The notes under the pieces were generated by a model. The model did not search any database. It saw only the letters and a program-made list of their open reading frames with translations, and was not told the DNA's origin. Both the position numbers and the translations under genes were made by a program. 64,000 bases of DNA from Cherax quadricarinatus (Eukaryota; Arthropoda; Malacostraca; Decapoda; Parastacidae): contig NC_091325.1 in NCBI RefSeq assembly GCF_038502225.1, positions 30,249,381 through 30,313,380 on the forward strand. The letters run 5' to 3'. Numbering within the stretch: the first letter of the stretch is position 1; the number at the start of each line of letters is the position of its first letter. Below are positions 11,292 through 20,236 of the stretch, piece by piece.

Positions 11292-12463
11292 TCCAGGAAT
11301 GACTGGATTTGGTGTACGATTTCTGCCATTTCCTGCCAGTTTTTTTTCCTTCCTGGCACTAAAAAACCTCTCCCTCTTGAGTGGCTGTGGCTACCCAGGT
11401 TTTCCCATGGCCTGGATGTTTTGTATCTTTTTGTCCCCTTTAGATGGTATGCCTGGCAATTTAAGTTATAGCACAGTCTTTCCTGTACTGAAGAGGTACA
11501 CATTTCAGGGTGAAAAAGCTTACAGGAAGGGAGTTTGCATTTTCCTGTTGTCATATGGGCATGGCATTTTCTAGGGTGGTCATAGTTGCATGTCCCATCT
11601 GTTTTTCCAGATTTCCCATGCCAGCAGATACCAAGTGCATAGTATGTGCACAGGCTTGGTTTCCGCTTGCCTTGGGTTTCTGTGACTGTATTCCCTGTTG
11701 GTGCATGTTTCCCTGTCTTACTTCTATCCTCCCTAGCACCAACAATGGAGCTCCCACCAGTTGTTTTTGGTAATTTATCCTCACTATTGTTATTGGAGTC
11801 CTCTTGTTTGCTATTTCCTGCGGTAATTCTAGTTTGCAATATTGGTTTTATCTTATCTTTGACTACACTTGTTTCCCTACTATGGCTCCTGTCCCCTATG
11901 AGGTCATTTATATGTATTCCTTCCTGCGTATAATTCCCGACTACCTGGACAAAATCTCCAGTTTCACCATTACTGTCTCTCAGGACAGTATCTCCAGCTT
12001 CACCATTTCTGTCTCCCAGGACAGCACCTCCAGCTTCACCATTTCTGTCTCCCAGGACAGTACCTCCAGCTTTACCATTACTGTCTCCCAGGACAGCACT
12101 ATCAGCCCCACATTTACTTACTACCAGGACATCACCTCCAGCCTTACAGTTTGTGACTACATGGCCAGTATCAAGGGCAGTACCATTCAGCCCAGACTTT
12201 TTATGTTCCCATCTGTTGTAGAAAGCTTCCAGGTTTTCTATGAAAGCAGCTTTGATGTTGTCCTCTTTTAATACCCTTGTGATTTTAGTCCACAGATTTT
12301 CCTCATTTGGGCATACCCAAAAACACTTCTCTGTTTTAATACTGCTTGTAGCTAGTTCTGGGATATCTGCACAAGGGGCGTGACACCAATTTCCACAAAA
12401 ATGACAATTTATCCATGTAGAAGCCCGTTTGTTTGACTGACCACAGACTACACACAGCTTCAT
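11240..12463 (-). CDS. ORF1 of PHD-type CR1: PHD finger plus three CCCH fingers
   Basis: This 407-residue frame is intact. It starts with a PHD-like zinc finger (CVVCGQSNKR, then CHFCGNWCHAPC, then WVCPN). In the middle lie four 12-residue repeats (VLGDRNGEAGGA type). Near the C-terminus are three Cys-rich CCCH fingers, the last two in C-x8-C-x4-C-x3-H spacing. PHD-type ORF1 proteins are established for CR1-like elements, where ORF1 is thought to bind nucleic acid or chromatin. The CCCH cluster suggests RNA binding; that is inference. The end overlaps ORF2 on the same strand. Confidence 0.85.
   Translation of the reverse strand: MKLCVVCGQSNKRASTWINCHFCGNWCHAPCADIPELATSSIKTEKCFWVCPNEENLWTKITRVLKEDNIKAAFIENLEAFYNRWEHKKSGLNGTALDTGHVVTNCKAGGDVLVVSKCGADSAVLGDSNGKAGGTVLGDRNGEAGGAVLGDRNGEAGDTVLRDSNGETGDFVQVVGNYTQEGIHINDLIGDRSHSRETSVVKDKIKPILQTRITAGNSKQEDSNNNSEDKLPKTTGGSSIVGAREDRSKTGKHAPTGNTVTETQGKRKPSLCTYYALGICWHGKSGKTDGTCNYDHPRKCHAHMTTGKCKLPSCKLFHPEMCTSSVQERLCYNLNCQAYHLKGTKRYKTSRPWENLGSHSHSRGRGFLVPGRKKNWQEMAEIVHQIQSFLEWNHSRWPPLQTNRYRY
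11955..12100 (-). repeat. 36-bp tandem repeat inside ORF1 (about four units)
   Basis: The DNA repeats a 36-bp unit with few changes, all in frame, encoding the 12-residue repeat of the ORF1 linker. Confidence 0.8.
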
Positions 12464-13547
12464 AATGATTTGAATGGTTGATTTACTGCAATTCTACTAG
12501 CAACCTCTTGAATATTATATTAATAACCTTAAATGAAGCTCTAGCTATTTGTATTTCTGTTTCTAACTCTTTTGGTATATTGGACAGCTTACCGTCACGT
12601 TCCTGATTTTTAATGTTTGTGTTTATAAGGGCGCCTACAACCCCATCCGTTTACAGTCTGCTTTATTGTCCAACGAAACTGTTTGAAACCATTCCCGGGT
12701 TCGGACCAGTCAAGGGTTCGGACCAGTCGATCTGCTCTGATCAGTGGGTCACTTATTTAAAACATACTGGTCGGTGATTTGAGCTAACACATGAAGGATC
12801 TACTGGAAATTATCTACCCGAGTAATATGTGATTTGACTGATACAAAAGTATAACTTGCGTGTTGAAGAGCCGGTGATATCTGGCAGCTCCTACAATGAC
12901 GAACGGTCGACCTCCACCCTTGTTTATCAATCGCTGTATCTGGCTTTTCTATTTTTTTTACCGTCTCCACCACAATAAATGCTATATTATCACTATAGTT
13001 GACTGGTGCAAATTTTGGAGGAAGGACGCTTTTTCTGTAGTAATAATTGCTTCTCGTTGTGTATATTGCGACCGCTGGTAACTACAGGTTATATGAAATT
13101 CACAGTAACGTCTCGTATTTCAAGAAAAAGAAACTAATGAAAGTCACTCCACTCCACTAAGTACCATTATAATACTGGTTAGTTGCTACTACAACACTGT
13201 ATTCTGCTATTCACTGGTATCACTAGATTATATGCGAGTACACTAGCAAGCCAGGAAGATTATTAAAAACAGCTGACCTGTGGTAAGTTTCTGGCGACTT
13301 CTGGCACCTGCCTCTATAGGCTTATCACTTCATTTACAAATTCACCTGTTTTCAAATGACACTTTAGCCTTTATCATCAATATACTAGGGAGCCACTGTA
13401 GTATACACTATACACTATGTATACTCAATGTTATCAGGGAGACTTTCTTTCCTCTGACACGAAAAGTTCAATTATTATTATTTTTTTCCACACGGGACAC
13501 AGGCCTATGATTCCCCTCTGGCAGTAAACTCTGCTAGGTAGTGCACA
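12464..13547. other. Non-coding stretch, probably 5' region of the PHD-type CR1 plus unassigned sequence
   Basis: No coding frame with recognisable similarity was seen. The part next to 12463 is likely the 5' untranslated region of the PHD-type element. A 16-bp direct repeat (GGGTTCGGACCAGTC core) occurs twice at about 12700-12732. The right part (13100-13547) shows nothing I can name. Confidence 0.4.
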
Positions 13548-13738
13548 CTAATTCTCCTTTTTTGACTCAGTATATAATGTTTTCCGCCCAAGATTGGTTC
13601 CAGGCGCTAGAGGGATGTATCGTATAGGATTGATGACACAAATTAAAGTTCTAGCACGTAAGAGCGACCGTGAAAACACGAGATAACCCGGAGCACAACG
13701 AGGCACGCTGACACGCCTAAGTACCATGTCACTGCTCC

Positions 13739-13822
13739 TTTGTGTTATTCCACTAAACCTATTACTGTCCTTGTCAATTAGTGCCACTGGCTTTCCAATA
13801 TCCACCTCATTTTGCCTATTAC
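13739..13822 (-). pseudogene. CR1-like ORF2 N-terminal scrap
   Basis: About 80 bases read antisense to the first codons of CR1 ORF2 (VDIGKPVALIDKDSNRFSGIT). No other CR1 sequence adjoins it, so it is a small rearranged fragment. Confidence 0.7.
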
Positions 13823-13828
13823 TGGGCG

Positions 13829-13945
13829 AAGGTAGATGCAGAGGAAGTGGAAGCTTTGGTAGGGGATGAGGAAGTGGAAGCTATGGTAATTGGTGAGGAA
13901 GCAGAAGCTTTGGTTGGGGATGAGGAAGTGGGTAAGGAGGTAGGG
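13829..13945 (+). repeat. 27-bp minisatellite (about 3.5 units)
   Basis: Units of the type GAGGAAGTGGAAGCTTTGGT plus seven bases repeat with small changes and would encode EEVEALVGD-like peptides. It lies just before a PLE family 3 terminal repeat. Confidence 0.75.
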
Positions 13946-13984
13946 GGAGGGGTCCCACTAAGATCCAGCAGTTCTCACTAGTAG

Positions 13985-14040
13985 AGGTTGTCGCCTACTG
14001 TGTAGGCGAAACGTTTCGAAATAAAGATACCTAACTGTTG
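13985..14040 (+). repeat. PLE family 3 terminal repeat, first copy (left part)
   Basis: Contains the stem II and GAAACG part of a hammerhead-like fold (GCCTAC/GTAGGC) and an AATAAA-like run. It is split at ATACCTAACTGTTG by the insertion 14041-15233 and resumes at 15234. Confidence 0.75.
14027..14040. repeat. 14-bp target duplication, left copy (insertion 14041-15233)
   Basis: ATACCTAACTGTTG here is repeated at 15234-15247. The same 14 bases are also duplicated around the next insertion (15641-15654 and 15853-15866). Confidence 0.8.
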
Positions 14041-14572
14041 ATTAGATTAAGACACATGTGCAACATCTGGGTATCTTTATTGTAGACGTTTCACCATCCA
14101 GTGGTTTTATCAATACAAATTCTAGGACATAACTTGAAGACAGTAGAACTATGTACAGAAGATGAGGTAATCAGTCCCTCAACCTAGGAGTAGGTACGAA
14201 CTGCACCATAGTCGTGGAGATTCTGAAGCAGAAGAAAGGAGCCTGGCGCTTATATAGTAACGTCAGGTGTAGCAGACGAGGGCATATTCACTGGTAGGTG
14301 GGATTCCCCAGTGGAAGTAGGTCCTTCCCAAAGAGATGGGTTAGTTGTAGTAGTAGTTGTCGTAGTCGTGAAGGTTATGTACATGTCCTCAGAATTAAGA
14401 TTCCATGATGTTGCAGTGTCTGACAAGTTGTGTACGAATGGTACATAATACCGACAAGATGAGATTAAGACACATGTGCAACATCTGGGTATCTTTATTG
14501 GGAAGGACCTACTTCCACTGGGGAATCCCGCCTACCAGTGAATATGCCCTCGTCTGCTACACCTGACGTTAC

Positions 14573-14580
14573 TATATAAG
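14573..14580 (+). promoter_or_regulatory. TATA box in PLE terminal repeat
   Basis: TATATAAG about 135 bases before the hammerhead-like fold; the copy at 14991-14998 has the same setting. Confidence 0.5.
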
Positions 14581-14710
14581 CGCCAGGCTCTTTTCTTCTG
14601 CTTCAGAATCTCCACGACTATGGTGCTGTTCGTACCTACTCTTAGGTTGAGGGACTGATTACCTCATCTTCTGTACATAGTTCTACTGTCTTCAAGTTAT
14701 GTCCTAGAAT

Positions 14711-14749
14711 TTGTATTGATAAAGCCACTGGATGGTGAAACGTCTACAA
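14711..14749 (+). ncRNA. Hammerhead-like motif, PLE family 1
   Basis: Stem I UUGUA/UACAA, core UUGAUAA plus extra A, stem II GCCA/UGGU, GAAA, minimal stem III and C at the cleavage position. It differs from the 7369 copy at the cleavage base and by a wobble pair in stem II. Confidence 0.6.
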
Positions 14750-15128
14750 TAAAGATACCCAGATGTTGCACATGTGTCTTAATCTCATCTTGTCGGTATT
14801 ATATACCATTCGTACACAACTTGTCAGACACTGCAACATCATGGAATCTTAATTCTGAGGACATGTACATAACCTTCACGACTACGACAACTACTACTAC
14901 AACTAACCCATCTCTTTGGGAAGGACCTACTTCCACTGGGGAATCCCGCCTACCAGTGAATATGCCCTCGTCTGCTACACCTGACGTTACTATATAAGCG
15001 CCAGGCTCCTTTCTTCTGCTTCAGAATCTCCACGACTATGGTGCTGTTCGTACCTACTCCTAGGTTGAGGGACTGATTACCTCATCTTCTGTACATAGTT
15101 CTACTGTCTTCAAGTTATGTCCTAGAAT

Positions 15129-15168
15129 TTGTATTGATAAAGCCACTGGATGGTGAAATGTCTACAAT
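15129..15168 (+). ncRNA. Hammerhead-like motif, PLE family 1 (decayed copy)
   Basis: Same fold as 14711-14749, but the first stem III-side base after GAAA is changed (GAAATG), so activity is less likely. Confidence 0.5.
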
Positions 15169-15435
15169 AAAGATACCCAGATGTTGCACATGTGTCTTAA
15201 TCTCATCTTGTCGGTATTATATACCATTCGTACATACCTAACTGTTGCATATGTGTCTTACCTAACAACCTGTCGGTATTTTATATCATTTTATTGTTCA
15301 ATCTGTCAGACACTGCATCACAAGGGTATCTTGGTACAGACCTAAAATCAACTTCGACAACCTCTACTGGTGAGAACGGCTGGATCTGAGAGGGACCTGG
15401 CCTCCCAAAGTGACCTACGTTTCACCTCCTGGCGC

Positions 15436-15443
15436 TATATAAG
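15436..15443 (+). promoter_or_regulatory. TATA box in PLE family 3 terminal repeat
   Basis: TATATAAG about 160 bases before the hammerhead-like fold, matching the order of signals in the other PLE families. Confidence 0.5.
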
Positions 15444-15594
15444 GCTCCATTCTGTCATTTCAACTCCATATTGTTTCAGACTACGGAACAATGCTCTTCT
15501 CCAGACTGAGGGACTGACCACCTCAAAACTTTAAGGGTGATGGACTGATTACATCGTCTTCAAGTCTCTTCTGCTTCTATCAACTTTTCTGTAC

Positions 15595-15633
15595 TCGACT
15601 GAAGAAGCCTACTGTGTAGGCGAAACGTTTCGA
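15595..15633 (+). ncRNA. Hammerhead ribozyme motif, PLE family 3
   Basis: Stem I UCGA/UCGA (15595-15598 and 15630-15633), core CUGAAGA that satisfies the canonical CUGANGA, one extra A, stem II GCCUAC/GUAGGC with UGU loop, GAAA, one-pair stem III (A-CG-U), and U15629 at the cleavage position. This is the most canonical copy in the window. Confidence 0.65.
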
Positions 15634-15654
15634 AATAAAGATACCTAACTGTTG

Positions 15655-15852
15655 TAATAAAGTTGGTAGAACTACCGACAATATGTAAAGTAAAAGGACA
15701 CAAGTGCAACTAATGTGAAATTTTATTGTGGCAACGTTTTGCTCTCCAGGAGCTTTATCAAGCCATTGATAAAGCTTGATAAAGCTCCTGGAGAGCGAAA
15801 CGTTGCCACAATAAAATGTCACATTAGTTGCACTTGCGTCCTTTTACTTTAC
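15655..15852. mobile_element. Palindromic mini-PLE insertion P3
   Basis: A 198-bp head-to-head inverted repeat of a third PLE terminal-repeat type. The left end carries the 3' hairpin (GGTAGAACTACC, 15665-15676). The insert is flanked by ATACCTAACTGTTG at 15641-15654 and 15853-15866, the same target as the 14041-15233 insertion. Confidence 0.85.
15729..15765 (-). ncRNA. Hammerhead-like motif in P3
   Basis: On the minus strand: stem I UGGC/GCCA, core UUGAUAA plus extra A, stem II GCUC/GAGC with CUGGA loop, then AAAACG. The G12 position is A in this arm; the opposite arm (15776-15809) keeps GAAA but has a weaker stem I. Confidence 0.5.
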
Positions 15853-15890
15853 ATACCTAACTGTTGCATATGTGTCTTACCTAACAATTC

Positions 15891-16107
15891 TAGGAGACTT
15901 TAACTTTAGTCATATTGATTGGAATTTCTTGACTGGGAATTTAGAATCATACGACTTCTTAGAAGTAGTTCAGGATTGCTTTTTGAAGCAGTTTGTGACA
16001 GAACCTACAAGGAGTAATAACCTGCTTGACTTAGTTCTGGCAAATAATGAATCCCTTGTTAATAATTTAGAAGTTTCAGAAGAACTGGGTGCTAGCGACC
16101 ACAAATC
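15891..16107 (+). pseudogene. CR1-like ORF2 endonuclease scrap
   Basis: Plus-strand coding for ILGDFNFSHIDWNF through EELGASDHKS of the CR1 endonuclease. It stops abruptly at the 3' end of the oppositely oriented CR1 copy B. Confidence 0.8.
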
Positions 16108-16554
16108 ATAAGAACATAAGAAAGGAGGAACACTGCAGGAGGCCTGTTGGCCCATACTAGGCAGGTCCTTTACAATTCATCCCACTAGACAAAACATTTG
16201 CCCAACCCAATTTTCAATGCTACCCAAGAAATAAGCTCTGGTGTAAAAGTCCCACTCAAATCCAACCCTTCCCACTCATGTACTTATCCAACCTAAATTT
16301 GAAACTACCCAAAGTCCTAGCCTCAATAACCCAACTAGGTAGACTGTTCCACTCATCAACTACCCTATTTCCAAACCAATACTTTCCTATGTCCTTTCTA
16401 AATCTAAACTTATCTAATTTAAATCCATTACTGCGGGTTCTCTCTTGGAGAGATATCCTCAAGACCTTGTTAATATCCCCTTTATTAATACCTATCTTCC
16501 ACTTATACACTTCGATCAGGTCTCGCCTCATTCTTGGTCTAACAAGTGAATGTA

Positions 16555-16915
16555 GATAAATTAGACACATGTGCAACTCTTGGGTATCTTTATTGAAGAA
16601 ACGTTTCGCCACACAGTGGCTTCATCAGTCCATACAAAGGAGAATCTTGTAGAACAGGAGGAGAATGAGGTAATCAGTCCCTCAACCTTGAGTCGATTTG
16701 GTCAGTCCATCAATCTTGAATAGAATATTGATGGACTGACCACATCGACTCAAGGTTGAGGGACTGATTACCTCATTCTCCTCCTGTTCGTCAAGATTCT
16801 CCTTTGTATGGACTGATGAAGCCACTGTGTGGCGAAACGTTTCTTCAATGAAGATACCCAAGAGTTGCACATGTGTCTAATTTATCAACATGTCGGTTCT
16901 CTGAACCATTCATCT
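16555..16915. mobile_element. Palindromic mini-PLE insertion P2
   Basis: A 361-bp insert with inverted arms (about 16555-16723 and 16728-16893) and the 3' tail only at the right end, with hairpin GGTTC/GAACC (16895-16907). The CR1 target ACAAGTGAATGTA is duplicated exactly at 16542-16554 and 16916-16928. Confidence 0.85.
16809..16846 (+). ncRNA. Hammerhead ribozyme motif in P2
   Basis: Canonical core CUGAUGA (16813-16819), extra A, stem II GCCAC/GUGGC with UGU loop, GAAA, one-pair stem III, U at the cleavage position. Stem I is only two or three pairs plus a wobble. Confidence 0.6.
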
Positions 16916-17413
16916 ACAAGTGAATGTAACTTAAGAGTCTTCAATCTTTCATCATAAGGAAGATTTCTAATGCTATGTATTAATTTAGTCATCCTACGCT
17001 GAATGTTTTCTAACGAATTTATGTCCATTCTGTAATATGGAGACCAGAAATGAGCTGCATAATCTAGGTGAGGCCTTACTAATGATGTATAAAGCTGCAG
17101 TATGACCTCTGGACTTCTGTTGCTTACACTTCTTGATATAAATCCCAGTAATCTATTTCCCTTATTACGTATGCTTAGGCATTGCTGTCTTGGTTTAAGG
17201 TTGCTGCTCACCATAACCCCCAAGTCCTTTTCGCAATCTGTGTGGCAAAGTTCTACATCATTTAACTTGTAAGTGCTAGGGTTATGGACACTCCCGAGCT
17301 TCAGAACCTTGCATTTATCTACATTGAACTGCATCTGCCACTTTTCTGACCAAGAGTAGAGTTTGTCTAAATCCTCCTGAAGTTCCCTATCATTTACGTT
17401 TGAATCAATTATC

Positions 17414-18889
17414 CTACCTATCTTTGTCATCGGCGAATTTGCTCATATCACTAGTAATTCCTTCATCAAGATCATTGATATATATTATAAACAACAACGG
17501 GCCCAAGACTGATCCCTGTGGAACGCCACTTGTTACTGATCCCCACTCGGATTTAACCCCATTTATGGACACTCTCTGCTTCCTGTCTGTGAGCCATGAT
17601 TCGATCCACGAGAGCACCCTTCCCCCAATGCCATGAGCTGCTACTTTCTTCAACAGTCTTTGGTGTGGAACTCTATCAAATGCCTTACTAAAATCTAAGT
17701 AAATAATATCAAATTCTTTAATGTGGTCAACAGCCTCAGAAGCTTTACTGAAGAAAGTTAATAGATTAGTTAGACAAGACCGGCCTCTTGTGAATCCATG
17801 CTGAGTATCATTAATCAAGCTATGCTTATCGAGATGGCTTCTTATAATCTCAGCTATAATTGACTCTAGTAATTTGCCTACAATTGAGGTCAGGCTTATT
17901 GGGCGGTAATTTGACGGTAACGACTTGTCCCCTGTTTTAAAAATAGGAATTACATTAGCCATCTTCCACATATCAGACACTACACCTGTTTGAAGAGATA
18001 AATTAAAAATATTAGTTAATGGTTCACAGACTTTCATTTTGCATTCCTTAAGAACCCTTGAAAAAACCTCATCAGGACCCTGTGACTTATTTTGCTTCAG
18101 TCGGTCTATCTGCTTCACAACCATTTCACTAGTGACTGTGATGTTACATAATTTATCTTCTTCTGGCCCACTATAAAAATTGATTACCGGAATATTATTA
18201 GTGTCTTCCTGTGTAAAAACCGAGAGAAAATCTTTATTTAAAATCGAGCACATTTCATTCTCTTTGTCAGTAAGATGCCCATATATGACAGAGTTCCCAC
18301 CCTTCCTCCTAATTATTTCTATTGCTGACCTATACCTGCTAATCAGGTCTTCACTCCTACGTCTGCCAACATCGTTGCCTCCAGCACTGAGACAGATAAT
18401 AGGATTCCTCCCAATACCTCTCATGATGTCATCCAGACGGCTAACAATATCCTCCATCCCAGCCCTAGGAAAGCAAACTCTCTGTCTCCTACTCCTGTCC
18501 TTCAAGCAGAACGCCCTATCCAAATACCTAACTTGGCTATCCCCAACAACAACAATATTCTTACCTTGCTTGGTGTCGTTCGTCGTGATGTTCCCAGTAG
18601 TCGACTCACATTCGTCGGGTAGCATTGACAATGTATTAGATGTTTCCACAACAGTTTCCACGGCAGTCTCTTTCTTCTTCATCGTTTCTACCTTTCCATT
18701 CGTCTTCTTGATCGTCAACTTCGTTCCCTGCTGTCCAGCCACTGACCAGTTTCCTTTCTTGACCTGAGGTCTCAAAACAGGAGGATTACTACGAATCTTC
18801 TTGTTTTCCTCGGTCAGTTGCCGAATCTCCATCTTCATCATCCTCAATTCTTCTTTAAGCTGTTGGTAGAGTTGCTCGTTGGAGGGCAT
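17414..18889 (-). pseudogene. CR1 ORF1-RT fusion frame (copy B)
   Basis: The 491-residue frame begins with ORF1 (coiled coil, then SGNH motif [12 protein letters not shown] and SAGGNDVG). At about residue 205 it switches into the ORF2 region just before RT ([14 protein letters not shown]), then continues through RT motifs [29 protein letters not shown] and a FADD-like end. The join lies near 18288 within a short shared TATG/TATGGGCAT-like sequence, so an internal deletion removed the esterase C-terminus and the whole endonuclease. The fusion is an accident of deletion, although it stays open. Confidence 0.8.
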
Positions 18890-18949
18890 CTTGCTTCAAT
18901 TCATAAAGAGCGCACAAACAGGTCTTCACAGAGCTAAGTACACGTCATT

Positions 18950-19180
18950 AGTAAGGCCTCACCTAGATTATGCAGCTCAATTCTGGTCTCCATATTACAG
19001 AATGGACATAAATTCGTTAGAAAACATTCACCGTAGGATGACTAAATTAATACATAGCATTAGAAATCTTCCTTATGAAGAAAGATTGAAGACTCTTAAA
19101 TTACATTCACTGGTTAGACGAAGAATGAGGGGAGACCTGATCGAAGTGTATAAGTTTATAAATGTATAAGTGTATAAGTG
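18950..19180 (+). pseudogene. CR1-like ORF2 C-terminal scrap, copy C
   Basis: Plus-strand SLVRPHLDYAAQFWSPYYRMD through RRMRGDLIEVYK. It ends in a short GTGTATAA repeat (19150-19190) that leads into copy D. Confidence 0.8.
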
Positions 19181-19256
19181 TATAAGTATATCAGTGGTGA
19201 CATGTACTTAGCTCTGTCAAGACCTGTTTGTGTGCTCTCCGTGATTCTGAACCAGG

Positions 19257-20222
19257 ATGCCCTCTCTTTAGCAACTTTACAAGCAGCTGAGAGAAGAGCT
19301 GAAAGTTGCTAAGCTGGACATACGGCGATTAACGGAGTAGAACAAGAGGATTCGTAGTAATCCTCCTGTTGTGAGTCCCCAGGTTAAGAGGGGAGCTTGG
19401 TCAGTGGCCGGGCAACATGGAACCAAGCTGAGGATCAAGAAAACGGTTGGAGAGGCACAAACAACGAAAAGCCAGAAGACTACCATGGAAACTTCCAACC
19501 CATTCTCGGTGCTACCTGACGAATGTGAGTGTTCTACTGGGAATGCCACAACGAGCACCAAAGAAGCATTGGCAGACGTGAGTGAGACATCCCTAGAAAC
19601 CCCAACGAAGACCATCGAGAACGTCTTGACGAATTCTACAAGTGGTGTAATGCTACCTGGCGAATGTGAGTCGACTAATGGGAGCATCACGACGGATGAC
19701 GTCAAGGAAGGTAAAAACATTGTTGTTGTTGGGGATAGCCAGATTAGGTACATGGATAGGGCATTCTGCTTGAAGGATAGGAGTAGGAGGCAGAGAGTGT
19801 GTTTTCCTGGGGCTGGGATGAAGGATATTGTTAGCCATCTGGATGACATCATGAGAGGTAATGGGAGAAATCCTATTATCTGTCTCAGTGCTGGAGGCAA
19901 CAATGTTGGCAGATGTAGGAGTGAGGACCTGATTAGCAGGTATAGGTCAGCAATAGAGATAATTAGGAGGAAGGGTGGGAAACCTGTCATATGTGGCATT
20001 TTGCCAAAAAGAGGAGTTGGAAATGAATGGTTGTCCAGAGCAATTGGTGTCAATTGCTGGCTGGACAAATACTGTAAGGAAAATGCGGTAACATTCATTG
20101 ACAACTGGGACCTCTTCTATGGCAGAAATGACATATATGCCAGGGATGGGGTTCACTTATCTACGTGTGGGGTGGGAGCACTGGCCAACGCAGTGGAGGG
20201 AGCTGTTAGGTCTTTAAACTAG
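19257..20222 (+). pseudogene. CR1 ORF1 (coiled coil plus SGNH esterase), copy D
   Basis: Homology starts at the ATG at 19257, but codon 5 is TAG and a second TAG replaces a glutamate codon in GAG-TAG-AAC, so the open part starts near 19371. The SGNH-hydrolase-like core shows block I GDSQIRYMD, SAGGNNVG and the C-terminal DGVHLS with its catalytic-type Asp/His pair. Esterase-type ORF1 proteins are established for CR1-like elements; their role in copying is unproved. Confidence 0.8.
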
Positions 20223-20236
20223 GAATAGATAGTGGT

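Larger units (their letters stand above)
14041..15233. mobile_element. Compound PLE terminal-repeat insertion (one inverted, two direct copies)
   Basis: The insert has an inverted PLE family 1 terminal repeat (about 14041-14450), then a short inverted piece (about 14461-14505) joined to two direct copies (about 14506-14816 and 14817-15233). Direct copies carry a TATA box (TATATAAG at 14573 and 14991), a hammerhead-like fold and the 3' hairpin (15213-15225). No RT or endonuclease is present. Both sides show the same 14-bp sequence. Confidence 0.75.
15234..15654 (+). repeat. PLE family 3 terminal repeats in tandem (end of copy 1, most of copy 2)
   Basis: After the right 14-bp duplication the first copy ends with the 3' hairpin (15275-15287, GGTAT/ATATC). 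The second copy follows head to tail with a TATA box (15436-15443) and a well-formed hammerhead-like fold (15595-15633). It is in turn interrupted at the same 14-bp site. Confidence 0.75.
16108..18950 (-). mobile_element. CR1-like element copy B, internally deleted
   Basis: The 3' end (16108 onward, minus strand) has the CR1 tail and TTCTTATG-type terminal repeat. The element carries the C-terminal domain (16256-16541 and 16916-17430), RT and the ORF1 start (ATG at 18889). Its 5' end lies near 18950, in the GTGTACTTAGCTCTGTGAAG leader seen in other copies. It is interrupted by P2 (16555-16915), and a large internal deletion joins ORF1 to RT. Confidence 0.85.

Noticed and set aside
11071..11574. 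Plus-strand frame with hydrophobic segments
   Set aside because: Antisense of the PHD-type ORF1/ORF2 overlap; no independent support.
15655..15852. A CRISPR-like or phage-type repeat
   Set aside because: The repeats are one palindrome with a target duplication in a eukaryotic context; no spacer array or cas gene is present.
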